This document shows, piece after piece, positions 25,995 through 33,240 of a stretch of 64,000 nt of DNA. Source of the stretch: Bacillota bacterium (GTDB lineage Bacteria; Bacillota; Clostridia; Oscillospirales; Ruminococcaceae); assembly GCA_023457355.1 (NCBI GenBank), contig JAEWLW010000009.1, forward strand, positions 15,638-79,637. Reading direction: 5' to 3'. The notes under the pieces are model-generated. The model was not told the DNA's origin. It ran no database searches and saw nothing but the letters and a program-made list of their open reading frames with translations. Numbering within the stretch: position 1 is the first letter of the stretch; every line of letters begins with the position of its first letter. The translations under genes and the position numbers were made by a program.

Positions 25995-26405
25995 TTATTT
26001 GATGGCGTCTGAGCTTACCGACACCGTGAATGCTTTTAGCTTTTTTTCCTTTTGAATTATAACCTGCTCATAGCTTTCAATTTTATGGTTCAGGCGCGCC
26101 ATTGTGTTCTGCATATCCTCAATTTTTGCCATGAGCTGTCTTCGCTGTTCAATCAAAAGCTGTTTTCTGGTCTCAACGGTAGCGTCGCCCTGCTGCATGA
26201 GAGCGACATATTCGGTTAGCACCTCAATGGGGAGGCCTGCGCTCCTTAAACACTTTATAAAATCGATCCAGTTGCAGTCCTCCCGCGAATAATCCCGGAT
26301 GCCGCTTGTGCTGCGCCGGACGCTGGGGATTAATCCGATGCGTTCGTAATACCGCAGCGTATCCTGAGAAAGTCCGCATTGTTTACTCACTTCGGCAATT
26401 GTCAT
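25995..26405 (-). CDS. MerR-family regulator, AdhR/NmlR-like
   Basis: A 136-residue regulator with an N-terminal MerR helix-turn-helix (TIAEVSKQCGLSQDTLRYYE) and wing, the recognition-to-dimer linker IDFIKCLRSAGLPIEVL, and a C-terminal antiparallel coiled coil (about 75-125). Cys52, in FIKCLRSAG, stands where AdhR and NmlR have the cysteine that senses aldehydes (established for those proteins). It is divergent from the DUF362 gene and leads the AKR gene. Both flanking promoters have TTGACT-19-TATAAT, the stretched spacer that MerR proteins activate, so it very probably controls both and itself. Confidence 0.92.
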   Translation of the reverse strand: MTIAEVSKQCGLSQDTLRYYERIGLIPSVRRSTSGIRDYSREDCNWIDFIKCLRSAGLPIEVLTEYVALMQQGDATVETRKQLLIEQRRQLMAKIEDMQNTMARLNHKIESYEQVIIQKEKKLKAFTVSVSSDAIK

Positions 26406-26428
26406 TTTTTATCCTCCCGATTATGAAT

Positions 26429-26459
26429 ATTATAACACCTGGAGCCAACTCTAAGTCAA
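26429..26459 (-). promoter_or_regulatory. MerR-type promoter of the merR-AKR operon (19-bp spacer)
   Basis: On the minus strand TTGACT (26459-26454), a 19-bp spacer and TATAAT (26434-26429). The spacer carries the imperfect dyad ACTTAGAGTTGGCTCCAGGT, the form bound by NmlR/AdhR-type MerR proteins. Confidence 0.8.
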
Positions 26460-26547
26460 GCATTTCAGCTGGAATTCTGAATATATCTTGAATACCCTGC
26501 TTTGTTCCGCAGCGATTGCAAAAAAATTACACAACCTCTTTTTTTCC

Positions 26548-26578
26548 TTGACTTGGAGTGAACACCAGCTTGTATAAT
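26548..26578 (+). promoter_or_regulatory. MerR-type promoter of the DUF362 gene (19-bp spacer)
   Basis: TTGACT (26548-26553), a 19-bp spacer and TATAAT (26573-26578). The spacer dyad ACTTGGAGTGAACACCAGCT resembles that of the divergent promoter at 26429-26459. The leader before the gene is about 95 bases. Confidence 0.8.
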
Positions 26579-26677
26579 TTTCTTAAAGCGTTAACAATTT
26601 TGTGATTACCGGGCTGGATGATTCAACGGTGTGTCCCCACAAGACCGTACATTTTTTAAATATAAGGAGATAATAAA

Positions 26678-27811
26678 ATGGAAAAAGCGACAGTGTATTT
26701 TACGGATTTTCGCACGGAGCCTTTTGGCGACGGATTGCCCGCCAAGCTTAAAAAGCTGATTAAGAAAGCCGGTATCGGGCAGATTGATATGGACGGTAAA
26801 TTTGTCGCCATTAAACTGCACTTCGGCGAGATGGGCAATATCAGCTACCTGCGTCCCAACTACGCCAAGGCCGTGGCCGACGTGGTAAAAGAACTGGGTG
26901 GCAAGCCCTTTTTAACCGATTGCAACACCATGTACCCCGGCAGCCGTAAAAATGCGTTGGAACATCTGGCGTGCGCCTGGGAAAACGGTTTTACGCCGCT
27001 GACGGTGGGATGTCCCATTTTGATCGGCGACGGCCTGAAGGGCACCGACGACATTGCCGTTCCGGTAGCGGGCGGCGAATATGTTCAGGAAGCGAAAATC
27101 GGCCGGGCCGTCATGGATGCCGACGTATTCATCAGCCTGACCCACTTTAAAGGGCACGAAATGACCGGCTTTGGGGGCGCCATCAAGAATATTGGCATGG
27201 GCTGCGGCTCCCGTGCCGGTAAAAAAGAGCAGCACAGCAGCGGAAAGCCGTACATCCGCGAGAATCTATGCCGTGGCTGCCGCAAATGTCAGAAGGAGTG
27301 TGCCAACAACGGCCTTGTTTTTGACAGCGAAACAAAAAAGATGGCGGTGGACCAGGAAAACTGCGTCGGCTGCGGCCGTTGCCTGGGGGCGTGCAATTTT
27401 GACGCCATTGCATTTGATAACCGCGATGCAAACGAACTGCTTAACTACCGCATGGCGGAATATACCAAGGCGGTCGTGGACGGCCGCCCCAATTTTCACA
27501 TTTCTCTGGTGGTGGATGTTTCCCCCCATTGCGATTGCCACAGCGAAAACGACGCACCCATTTTGCCCAATCTGGGTATGTTTGCATCCTTTGATCCGCT
27601 GGCGCTGGATCAGGCCTGCGTGGACGCCTGCCTGAAAGCGCAGCCGCTTCCGGGAAGTAAGTTATCCGATAATATGGAAAGGGCCGGCTTTGTAGACCGG
27701 CATGACCACTTCAAAAATTCTTCGCCTGAATCCGAATGGCGCGCCTGTCTCACGCATGCGGAAAAAATTGGTCTGGGTACCCGAAGCTACGAGATGGTCG
27801 TTATAAAATAG
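26678..27811 (+). CDS. DUF362 domain protein with two 4Fe-4S ferredoxin motifs
   Basis: A 377-residue protein. The N-terminal DUF362 part shows IDMDGKFVAIKLHFGEMGN near 38, FLTDCNTMYPGSRKNA near 85, FISLTHFKGHEMTGFGGAIK near 150 and IGMGCGSRAGK near 175. Residues 190-250 carry two ferredoxin motifs, CRGCRKCQKEC and CVGCGRCLGAC. DUF362 then resumes (SPHCDCHSENDAPILPNLG near 285). The family function is not established; the clusters suggest electron transfer in the cytoplasm. Its promoter is MerR-type and divergent from the AdhR-like regulator, which places it in an aldehyde or electrophile response with the AKR. Confidence 0.9.
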   Translation: MEKATVYFTDFRTEPFGDGLPAKLKKLIKKAGIGQIDMDGKFVAIKLHFGEMGNISYLRPNYAKAVADVVKELGGKPFLTDCNTMYPGSRKNALEHLACAWENGFTPLTVGCPILIGDGLKGTDDIAVPVAGGEYVQEAKIGRAVMDADVFISLTHFKGHEMTGFGGAIKNIGMGCGSRAGKKEQHSSGKPYIRENLCRGCRKCQKECANNGLVFDSETKKMAVDQENCVGCGRCLGACNFDAIAFDNRDANELLNYRMAEYTKAVVDGRPNFHISLVVDVSPHCDCHSENDAPILPNLGMFASFDPLALDQACVDACLKAQPLPGSKLSDNMERAGFVDRHDHFKNSSPESEWRACLTHAEKIGLGTRSYEMVVIK

Positions 27812-27823
27812 GCTAAAATAATC

Positions 27824-27861
27824 ACAAAAGGGCGCGTGGAATTTTCCCCGTGCCCTTTTGC
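27824..27861. terminator. Terminator after the DUF362 gene
   Basis: Arms CAAAAGGGC and GCCCTTTTG form the outer stem of an imperfect hairpin, with T-runs to the right. It separates convergent genes. Between it and 28015 only a small GGGGC-GCCCC hairpin (about 27973-27991) is seen. Confidence 0.75.
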
Positions 27862-28014
27862 AATTTTACCGCGCTAATTTTTTTGTAATTCAATCAGTGT
27901 TTAGTATAAACTGGTCCGCATGAAAGCGGTCTTTGAACAGCTGCGTAAGATCAGGCAGTTGCCTGGGGCAGAATTCCGCCCCGCAATAGGCGCCCAAAAA
28001 CCTGAAATCGGCGT

Positions 28015-28851
28015 TTATCCCCAAATGGCGCTGGCGTCGGTTACGCTTCTGTTCAGGCGCGAAAAATCGGTTTTGACAAACGACCGGGTGGATAGCAGCA
28101 GAAACAGCACACCGATGGCGATGATGATTATAAACGTCATAAAAGGCGTTATGATAAAGCCGTTGATTTGGACGGCCAGCCCCTCCTGCACAAGCTGGGC
28201 AAGGGGCAAATTTGTTTTTTCAAGAACAATCATCCGGAAAAATGCGGTGGCATAGGTCATGGGGTTCAAATAAGAAACCAGCCTCAGGTTGCCCGGAAGC
28301 ATGGAAAGCGGAATATAGGCGCCGGAGAGAAAGGTCAGGGGCATGGTAACCGCCGCCTTGATGATTTGGAAGGTTTGCCCATTGCGCACTTTGGTGGCCA
28401 TAAACAGGCCAACGCCGGAAAAAACAATGCCAATGCAGATCATGGCCAGCAGAATAAAGAGCGGTGTGGTCCAAGCCGTGAATTTAATGCCGAGAAACAG
28501 GCCGATACCCAACACCATCACACCCTGTAATGTGGAGACTGTTGCGGCAGATAATAACTGCCCCATTGCAACCGAGATTCTTTTGGCCGGTGAAACCAGA
28601 ACCTCTTTCATAAAACCGCCGACCATATCGTCAACCGTCGAGGAGGCCAGCGTCAGCGCGCTTTCAAACACGGTTGTAATAATGACGCCGGACAGCATAT
28701 ACGCAAAGGGGTTTTCAATGTAATCACTTTTGAAGATTGCGCCGAATACGTAGACAAAGAAAAGCGGGAATATCAGTGACAGAACCAGCCCGGTTCTGTT
28801 CCGGACAAAAGCTTTCAGGCCTCTTTTCCACAATGCAAGAACAGTATTCAT
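28015..28851 (-). CDS. ABC-2 type exporter permease
   Basis: A 278-residue membrane protein with six hydrophobic segments, of the ABC-2 (DrrB/NodJ-like) type: FVRNRTGLVLSLIFPLFFVYVFG at the start, MVGGFMKEVLVSPAKRISVAMGQ near 78 (the coupling-helix region) and FLSGAYIPLSMLPGNLRLVSYLNPMTYA near 200. With the ATPase gene one base upstream it should form a homodimeric exporter of a drug, lipid or other amphiphile; the substrate is unknown. Confidence 0.92.
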   Translation of the reverse strand: MNTVLALWKRGLKAFVRNRTGLVLSLIFPLFFVYVFGAIFKSDYIENPFAYMLSGVIITTVFESALTLASSTVDDMVGGFMKEVLVSPAKRISVAMGQLLSAATVSTLQGVMVLGIGLFLGIKFTAWTTPLFILLAMICIGIVFSGVGLFMATKVRNGQTFQIIKAAVTMPLTFLSGAYIPLSMLPGNLRLVSYLNPMTYATAFFRMIVLEKTNLPLAQLVQEGLAVQINGFIITPFMTFIIIIAIGVLFLLLSTRSFVKTDFSRLNRSVTDASAIWG

Positions 28852-28852
28852 T

Positions 28853-29773
28853 TCAAACCCCCTCCCGGATCTGTCTTCCGGTTATTTCCAGGAACACATC
28901 GTTGAAGGTTCCTTTTTTTATCTCCAGGTTTGTAATATGCGCTTTATGGGCACTGATAACAGCCAGCAAACGATCCAGCTGGTCCGCCTCCACTTTATAA
29001 TAGCCGTCTTTTTTAATATAGCTTAACGCCTGCTGTATCAGCAGTGCTTCCAGCTCGGCTTCATTCTCGGTGTTGATGTAGGCTTTATCGCGCGTATAAC
29101 GCTTTTTTAAAGCGTACGGGGTGTCGTGCGCCACAATAACACCGCCGTCGATGATGGCAACCTTATTGCAGATTTCAGCTTCCTCCATGTAGTGGGTTGT
29201 CAGAAAAATGGTGATGTTCCGCTCTTTTTGAAGCTTGATAATGTATTCCCAGATATGCGCCCTTGTCTGGGGGTCCAGCCCCGTTGTCGGCTCGTCCAGA
29301 AACAGAACCTTGGGGTAGTGTATGAGGCCGCGCGCAATTTCAACGCGCCGTTTCATGCCGCCCGACAGCGCGCCGACCAGCTTTTTTCGTTCGCCCATCA
29401 AGTCCACCAGCTTCAGGACAAACTGGATGCGTTCTTCAACCTCCCTTTTAGGGATATTATAAAAGACACAATGCATTTTTAGGTTTTCTTCAATGCTCAT
29501 CTTGGCATCAAGGGTGGAGTCCTGAAACACGACGCCGATCGCTGAGCGCACGTCACTTTTCTGCTCGGTGACATCTTTGCCGTTAATAAAAAGCGAACCT
29601 GATGTTTTTTCAAATATGGTGCACAGCGTGTTGATGGTTGTGCTTTTGCCGGCGCCATTCGGCCCTAAAAATGCGAAAACGCTGCCTTCCTCCACGCTGA
29701 ATGAAATATTGTTGACGGCAACAAAATTGCCGTATTTTTTTGTGAAGTTTTTCACTTCGATAATTGGGTTCAT
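28853..29773 (-). CDS. ABC exporter ATP-binding protein (DrrA/CcmA-like)
   Basis: A 306-residue ATPase with an intact Walker A (FLGPNGAGKSTTIN near 35), Q-loop (VVFQDSTLD), signature (GALSGGMKRRVEIARG near 138), Walker B (VLFLDEPTTGLDPQT near 160) and switch His (FLTTHYMEEAE near 193). The 75-residue C-terminal extension is typical of DrrA-type drug-export ATPases. It is the first gene of a two-gene operon. Its intact motifs contrast with the ABC-like protein at 33241 in the same window. Promoter candidate at 29847-29876. Confidence 0.94.
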   Translation of the reverse strand: MNPIIEVKNFTKKYGNFVAVNNISFSVEEGSVFAFLGPNGAGKSTTINTLCTIFEKTSGSLFINGKDVTEQKSDVRSAIGVVFQDSTLDAKMSIEENLKMHCVFYNIPKREVEERIQFVLKLVDLMGERKKLVGALSGGMKRRVEIARGLIHYPKVLFLDEPTTGLDPQTRAHIWEYIIKLQKERNITIFLTTHYMEEAEICNKVAIIDGGVIVAHDTPYALKKRYTRDKAYINTENEAELEALLIQQALSYIKKDGYYKVEADQLDRLLAVISAHKAHITNLEIKKGTFNDVFLEITGRQIREGV

Positions 29774-29793
29774 CCAAACATACCCCGTTTCTT

Positions 29794-29820
29794 AATCCGT
29801 GCTGCAAAGCACGGATTTTT
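29794..29820. terminator. Hairpin in the leader of the ABC exporter operon
   Basis: AATCCGTGCT and AGCACGGATT form a 10-bp perfect stem with a GCAA loop, followed on the plus strand by TTTTT. It lies between the exporter promoter and start codon, so it could influence that leader on the minus strand or end stray plus-strand transcripts. Confidence 0.55.
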
Positions 29821-29846
29821 GCATTTTTGCTTTATTATATTTTCCG

Positions 29847-29876
29847 ATTATAGTGATTAAACCTGAGCCATGTCAA
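29847..29876 (-). promoter_or_regulatory. Sigma-70 promoter of the ABC exporter operon
   Basis: On the minus strand a perfect TTGACA (29876-29871), an 18-bp spacer and a perfect TATAAT (29852-29847). The leader to the ATPase start is about 65 bases and contains the hairpin at 29794. Confidence 0.78.
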
Positions 29877-29980
29877 GTTTTGTTTGCAAAATCGTTACAT
29901 GGCGGGATGTAATCTGTGTTTTTTTCACGCCATTTAATACCTTTCAAAATAGATCATGCTAAAAATGGATAATATTGAAT

Positions 29981-30009
29981 TTGATTTAAAAAATGCAAAA
30001 TGATATCAT
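29981..30009 (+). promoter_or_regulatory. Candidate promoter of the SipW-substrate operon
   Basis: TTGATT (29981-29986), a 17-bp spacer and TATCAT (30004-30009) in a very AT-rich stretch, about 95 bases before the first secreted protein. Other AT-rich matches exist, so the call is tentative. Confidence 0.45.
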
Positions 30010-30105
30010 AATGCCATAGAAACTGTTTAAAAAACGGAAGAATAATATGGTAATACTTCACAAATTTCCGAACTGCCTCTATGCGTACTAAACGGGAGAT
30101 GAATT

Positions 30106-31068
30106 ATGAAAAAAGCTGTCATAACCCTTCTTTTACTCTTGGTGATTGTCAGCTCATTAACTGCAGGTACTCTTTCCAGCTATACGGTGACGATTGACAA
30201 CATGAACAATGGCAGCGTTGTTGCCAAAGAATTTGTGTTTGTTAAAGAGGGCGCCGACTCTTTTCAGCAGGGCATTAAGATTGCACCTTCGGAAACGGTG
30301 CGCTGGCAATTTAACGTCCGTAATTTTGAAAACGGCATTGTGACTGAGACAGATTTATATTATAAGCTTGTTTTCACCGTCGAGGCGGCGGCCGGAAAAC
30401 AGGCCATTCAACCGCTGATGGTTACCGTCAGGGATCAAAACGGGAACGAAATGGCAAGCGTGACCGGAACCGGCGTATTCAATGTTTTGGGCACATTTCC
30501 GCTCTCCGCAACCGGGCAGACGAAGGATTACATAGTTGAGCTGTATTGGCCCAGCGGCAACAATGATATCGATTATGCGGGCGGAGATTTTGGCACCGCT
30601 GTCCGGGTGGATGCGATCGCTTCTCAGATTCCGCTCAGTGGTGAAACGGAAAACCCGAACCCCAATCATAATATCAGCGTTTTGTATGAAACGACCGCAC
30701 CGTGGCAGAACGGGCAAAGCGGCCCGCATTATTATCAATACCAGATGACCGTCACCAACAACACCGATGAACCTATAAACGATTGGTATATGCGCTTTTC
30801 ACTGCCGACGGACAGGCTTTCCGGCAGCATATGGCGGGCCAGAAACCAGAGCGCCGGCTTGCCGGAAGGGTCGTATAACATTGTCAATCCCGCCTATAAC
30901 AGCCAGACAACGGACAATATTCTGCCGGGCCAGAGCGTCACTTTTGGCGGTCAGGCTATCGGTATGGGCGCTGAACCGGTCAGCGGCGTCAGCGTGGGCG
31001 GCAGCAATGTGCCTGCCAGCACGGACATAGCGCTGCGCTATGAGTTCGGGAAAAACGCGCTGAATTAA
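30106..31068 (+). CDS. TasA/camelysin-like secreted protein with C-terminal CBM2-like domain
   Basis: A 320-residue exported protein. Residues 1-27 are a SipW-type signal: MKK, a hydrophobic core, then TAGTLSSYT, with the processing region around Ala20-Gly21. Residues 28-175 form a beta-rich domain alike to the 31639 product (VAKEFVFV, then IAPSETVRWQF, then NDIDYAGGDFGTAV). After a polar linker (ETENPNPNHN), residues about 190-318 resemble a family 2 carbohydrate-binding module: VTNNTDEPINDWYMRFSLP, SIWRARNQS and NILPGQSVTFGGQAIG, with conserved Trp residues. It is probably a fibre tip or adhesin, the CBM call being from pattern only. Ribosome site GGGAG. Confidence 0.72.
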   Translation: MKKAVITLLLLLVIVSSLTAGTLSSYTVTIDNMNNGSVVAKEFVFVKEGADSFQQGIKIAPSETVRWQFNVRNFENGIVTETDLYYKLVFTVEAAAGKQAIQPLMVTVRDQNGNEMASVTGTGVFNVLGTFPLSATGQTKDYIVELYWPSGNNDIDYAGGDFGTAVRVDAIASQIPLSGETENPNPNHNISVLYETTAPWQNGQSGPHYYQYQMTVTNNTDEPINDWYMRFSLPTDRLSGSIWRARNQSAGLPEGSYNIVNPAYNSQTTDNILPGQSVTFGGQAIGMGAEPVSGVSVGGSNVPASTDIALRYEFGKNALN

Positions 31069-31093
31069 GGCAGGGAGGTGCAACGGGCGAGCG

Positions 31094-31609
31094 ATGAGAT
31101 TCAGACTTCTTTTAATACTGGCACTTTCTGGTGCGGTGTGGACTTCTCTGGTCGTTGGAACCCTGTCCGGGTTTACAAATCAAACCGCTTACAGCGCGAC
31201 CGTGGTTCCGGATACGGCGGCGATACGCCGTTTGGCGGAAGCAAAGCAGAAGGAACAGGCGGACAGTCCACCGAGCGATGAACGGCAGCCAACAGCGTCA
31301 CAGCCAAAAACAGGGCCGCAGGAGACGCAGCCTTCAAGCGAGCCCACACAGGCGCAAACAGAAACGCCGCCACAGACAGAACCGGCAGACCAGGCGCAGG
31401 ATGCGTTGTCTTCACAGATGGCCGAAACACAGGAAGAGCCGGTGGCGACAGAAAGTGAAGCGGCGAAAGCGGTACCCGGCGCAGATGCATCCCGGCAGCC
31501 GGTTCCATCGCAGGATGAAGCCTCCCCGGAGGAACCGCCAGAACAAGCCGGCCGAGGTATTCAGGCGCTGCTCGGGCGCCTCTACAGGTGGCGTGCAAAC
31601 TTTTCATAA
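31094..31609 (+). CDS. Small exported protein with SipW-type signal and Pro/Glu/Gln/Thr-rich body
   Basis: A 171-residue protein with the same signal architecture as its neighbours (hydrophobic core, then VVGTLSGFTNQ). Residues 45-150 are low-complexity, rich in Pro, Gln, Glu, Thr and Ser, and probably disordered or wall-spanning. The last 18 residues (GIQALLGRLYRWRANF) are amphipathic and basic. I recognise no family. It sits between two TasA-like genes and ends 30 bp before the second, so it may be a linker, anchor or minor subunit of the same structure, much as TapA accompanies TasA in Bacillus; that comparison is by position and signal type only. Confidence 0.65.
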   Translation: MRFRLLLILALSGAVWTSLVVGTLSGFTNQTAYSATVVPDTAAIRRLAEAKQKEQADSPPSDERQPTASQPKTGPQETQPSSEPTQAQTETPPQTEPADQAQDALSSQMAETQEEPVATESEAAKAVPGADASRQPVPSQDEASPEEPPEQAGRGIQALLGRLYRWRANFS

Positions 31610-31638
31610 CCCAACAATATTTTTGGAGGAAAATCTAC

Positions 31639-32169
31639 ATGAAAAAAGCTTTGACCATTATTGCACTTGTTCTCGTCATTTCCACCTCTGTCATTGCCGG
31701 AACACTGGCGATGTACACAACATCCATTGATGATCTGGCACAGGGCAGCGTCGTCGCAAAGGCATTCGTTATGACGGAAGGCGGCACGGATACCTTTACG
31801 CAAAATGTTGCGATCGCCCCCGGCGAAACCCAGGATTTTAAGTTCAGCATTAAAAATTACGACGGTTCTATTGTCAGCGAGACGGCGATGGCGCTGGCCA
31901 TTGATGTGGATGTGACGGCTGCACAGGGCAAAAACCTGATTGCGCCGCTGAAAATTTCGGTTGAGGATGCCTCCGGCAATACCGTGGGCAGCGTCACCGG
32001 CAGCGGCCTGATTGAATTCGACGACGAATTTGCCTTGCAGGCGCAGGGACAGGAGAAAACCTTTACCGCCGTCGTCACGTGGCCCGGCGACGGCAGCGCC
32101 GATATTGACTATGCGGGCGCTGAATTTGGCACGGCACTTAAAGTTTCGGTAACAGGTACACAGAAATAA
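31639..32169 (+). CDS. TasA/camelysin-like secreted subunit (single domain)
   Basis: A 176-residue exported protein. The signal is MKKALTIIALVLVISTSVIAGTLAMYTTS, close to that of the 30106 product. The mature domain aligns with domain 1 of that protein nearly throughout: GSVVAKAFVM, VAIAPGETQDFKFSIKNYDG, GNTVGSVTGSGLIEF and ADIDYAGAEFGTALKVSV. The lack of a C-terminal module suggests it is the major, repeating subunit. ATG 31639 was chosen because TTTGGAGG lies ahead; the frame extends uselessly to 31588 inside the previous gene. A terminator follows directly, so sipW may be on another transcript. Confidence 0.75.
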   Translation: MKKALTIIALVLVISTSVIAGTLAMYTTSIDDLAQGSVVAKAFVMTEGGTDTFTQNVAIAPGETQDFKFSIKNYDGSIVSETAMALAIDVDVTAAQGKNLIAPLKISVEDASGNTVGSVTGSGLIEFDDEFALQAQGQEKTFTAVVTWPGDGSADIDYAGAEFGTALKVSVTGTQK

Positions 32170-32185
32170 GCAGATATATTTTAAC

Positions 32186-32219
32186 ACAAAAGCCGACCGT
32201 ATGATATGGTCGGCTTTTG
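32186..32219 (+). terminator. Terminator after the fibre-subunit genes
   Basis: An 11-bp perfect stem (32188-32198 with 32208-32218) with flanking A- and T-runs directly behind the 31639 gene. Confidence 0.85.
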
Positions 32220-32258
32220 CGTGAAGGCGGGCGGTTATAAGCGGCCTTAGCTACTGCG

Positions 32259-32452
32259 GGCTGTCAATAAAGTGACAGGGGCTTAGCAATTTGCATAAAA
32301 CAATACCGCTTATCACGGCATAGGAGACCCCGGCGAGGGCTCTCCCTGCAAGAATGCCCGCTGTGGCGCCACCAAGACCCCGCGCGCTTTTAAAACGTTC
32401 GACCAAAACCTTTTGGTTTGTGCAACTTTTTCTTTGATTCTTTGACAGGCTG
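32259..32452 (+). repeat. Dispersed intergenic repeat family 1, copy B (both ends visible)
   Basis: The left end GGCTGTCAATAAAGTGACAG and right end CTTTGACAGGCTG are imperfect terminal inverted repeats (GGCTGTCAA against GCCTGTCAA). The interior shares GGGGCTTAGCAATTTGCA, CGGCATAGGAGA, CCGGCGAGGG and GACCAAAACCTTT with copies A and C, but this copy is shorter, lacking the CAAAAACAGTCC hairpin. It splits the secreted-protein genes from sipW. Confidence 0.75.
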
Positions 32453-32704
32453 CAGCGGTCTCGGCCGCGTTTCTTTCACCGGCACCTTCATTTTTTTAAT
32501 GGCGAAGAGTATAAAGCGTTTTTGGTGCAATGATTATAATTAATGTTGTTTTGTTAGGCCAGGCAACTTAAGCATGACGGCAGGATGGGCAAGCATGTGC
32601 CTTGTAAGGGTGACGGCATAGCGAAGCGCGAAATAGGTCGCAGAGGTTAATTCTATCTTGAAGTTTTCCGGTTATATACGCTAACGCGGCGGGAGAAGAG
32701 GCAA
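32453..32704. other. Leader region of sipW
   Basis: Contains AT-rich patches (around 32530-32560) that may be promoter and a GC-mixed stretch 32560-32640 with short complementary segments. I compared it with cyclic-di-GMP riboswitches and found no match. No gene is seen. Confidence 0.35.
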
Positions 32705-33226
32705 GTGGAGAAAAAATATACAACACAGGAAGATATCGAACAGATTCAAAAAGAACTTGCATTACAAAAACAGAAGCGTGAGAACAGAAACAGCAAGCGG
32801 CGAAAAAGGCATCGTGCCGGGCTGGTCAGAAAGGTTGTCGGTGGCATCGCCTTCGGCGCCGTAACACTCTTTCTTCTGGTGACGCTCATTTCAATTCAGA
32901 TGCAAAAGAACAGGGGCGAAATACCAAACCTTTTGGGGTATCAGTTTTATAGGGTGGAAACCGGGAGCATGGACCCGACGCTGGCAATCGGTTCGGTGAT
33001 CATGTCCCGAAAAGCAAACGGCCAGACGCTTAAAGCAGGGGATATCGTGACGTTCCGGATGCTCTCGGGCGCGATTGTCACCCATCGCGTCGTGGAGGTT
33101 CTTCGGGAAAATGATCAGATTACCTACCGAACCAAGGGTGATAATCCGGTTAACGCCCCGGATCAGGAGCTGCTGACGCCGGACAGGGTGCTGTCGGTTT
33201 TTGTTGCGAAGATTCCATGGACCTGA
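32705..33226 (+). CDS. sipW: SipW-type (ER-type) signal peptidase I
   Basis: A 173-residue membrane peptidase. A charged N-terminal cytoplasmic region (residues 1-42) precedes one membrane helix (43-66). The catalytic part shows the nucleophile Ser88 in VETGSMDPTL, His127 in IVTHRVVEV where LepB-type enzymes have Lys, and Asp146 in TKGDNPVNAPD; this Ser-His-Asp set defines the SipW/ER type. It should cleave the three GTL(S/A)-type signals upstream. Unlike B. subtilis SipW, it stops after VFVAKIPWT, with no C-terminal helix. The start is GTG. Its stop overlaps the candidate starts of the next gene. Confidence 0.9.
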   Translation: MEKKYTTQEDIEQIQKELALQKQKRENRNSKRRKRHRAGLVRKVVGGIAFGAVTLFLLVTLISIQMQKNRGEIPNLLGYQFYRVETGSMDPTLAIGSVIMSRKANGQTLKAGDIVTFRMLSGAIVTHRVVEVLRENDQITYRTKGDNPVNAPDQELLTPDRVLSVFVAKIPWT

Positions 33227-33240
33227 TGGGGGATGATCAA

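Noticed and set aside
32540..32700. Possible cyclic-di-GMP (GEMM) riboswitch before sipW
   Set aside because: The conserved GEMM core and tetraloop-receptor elements are not present in the sequence.
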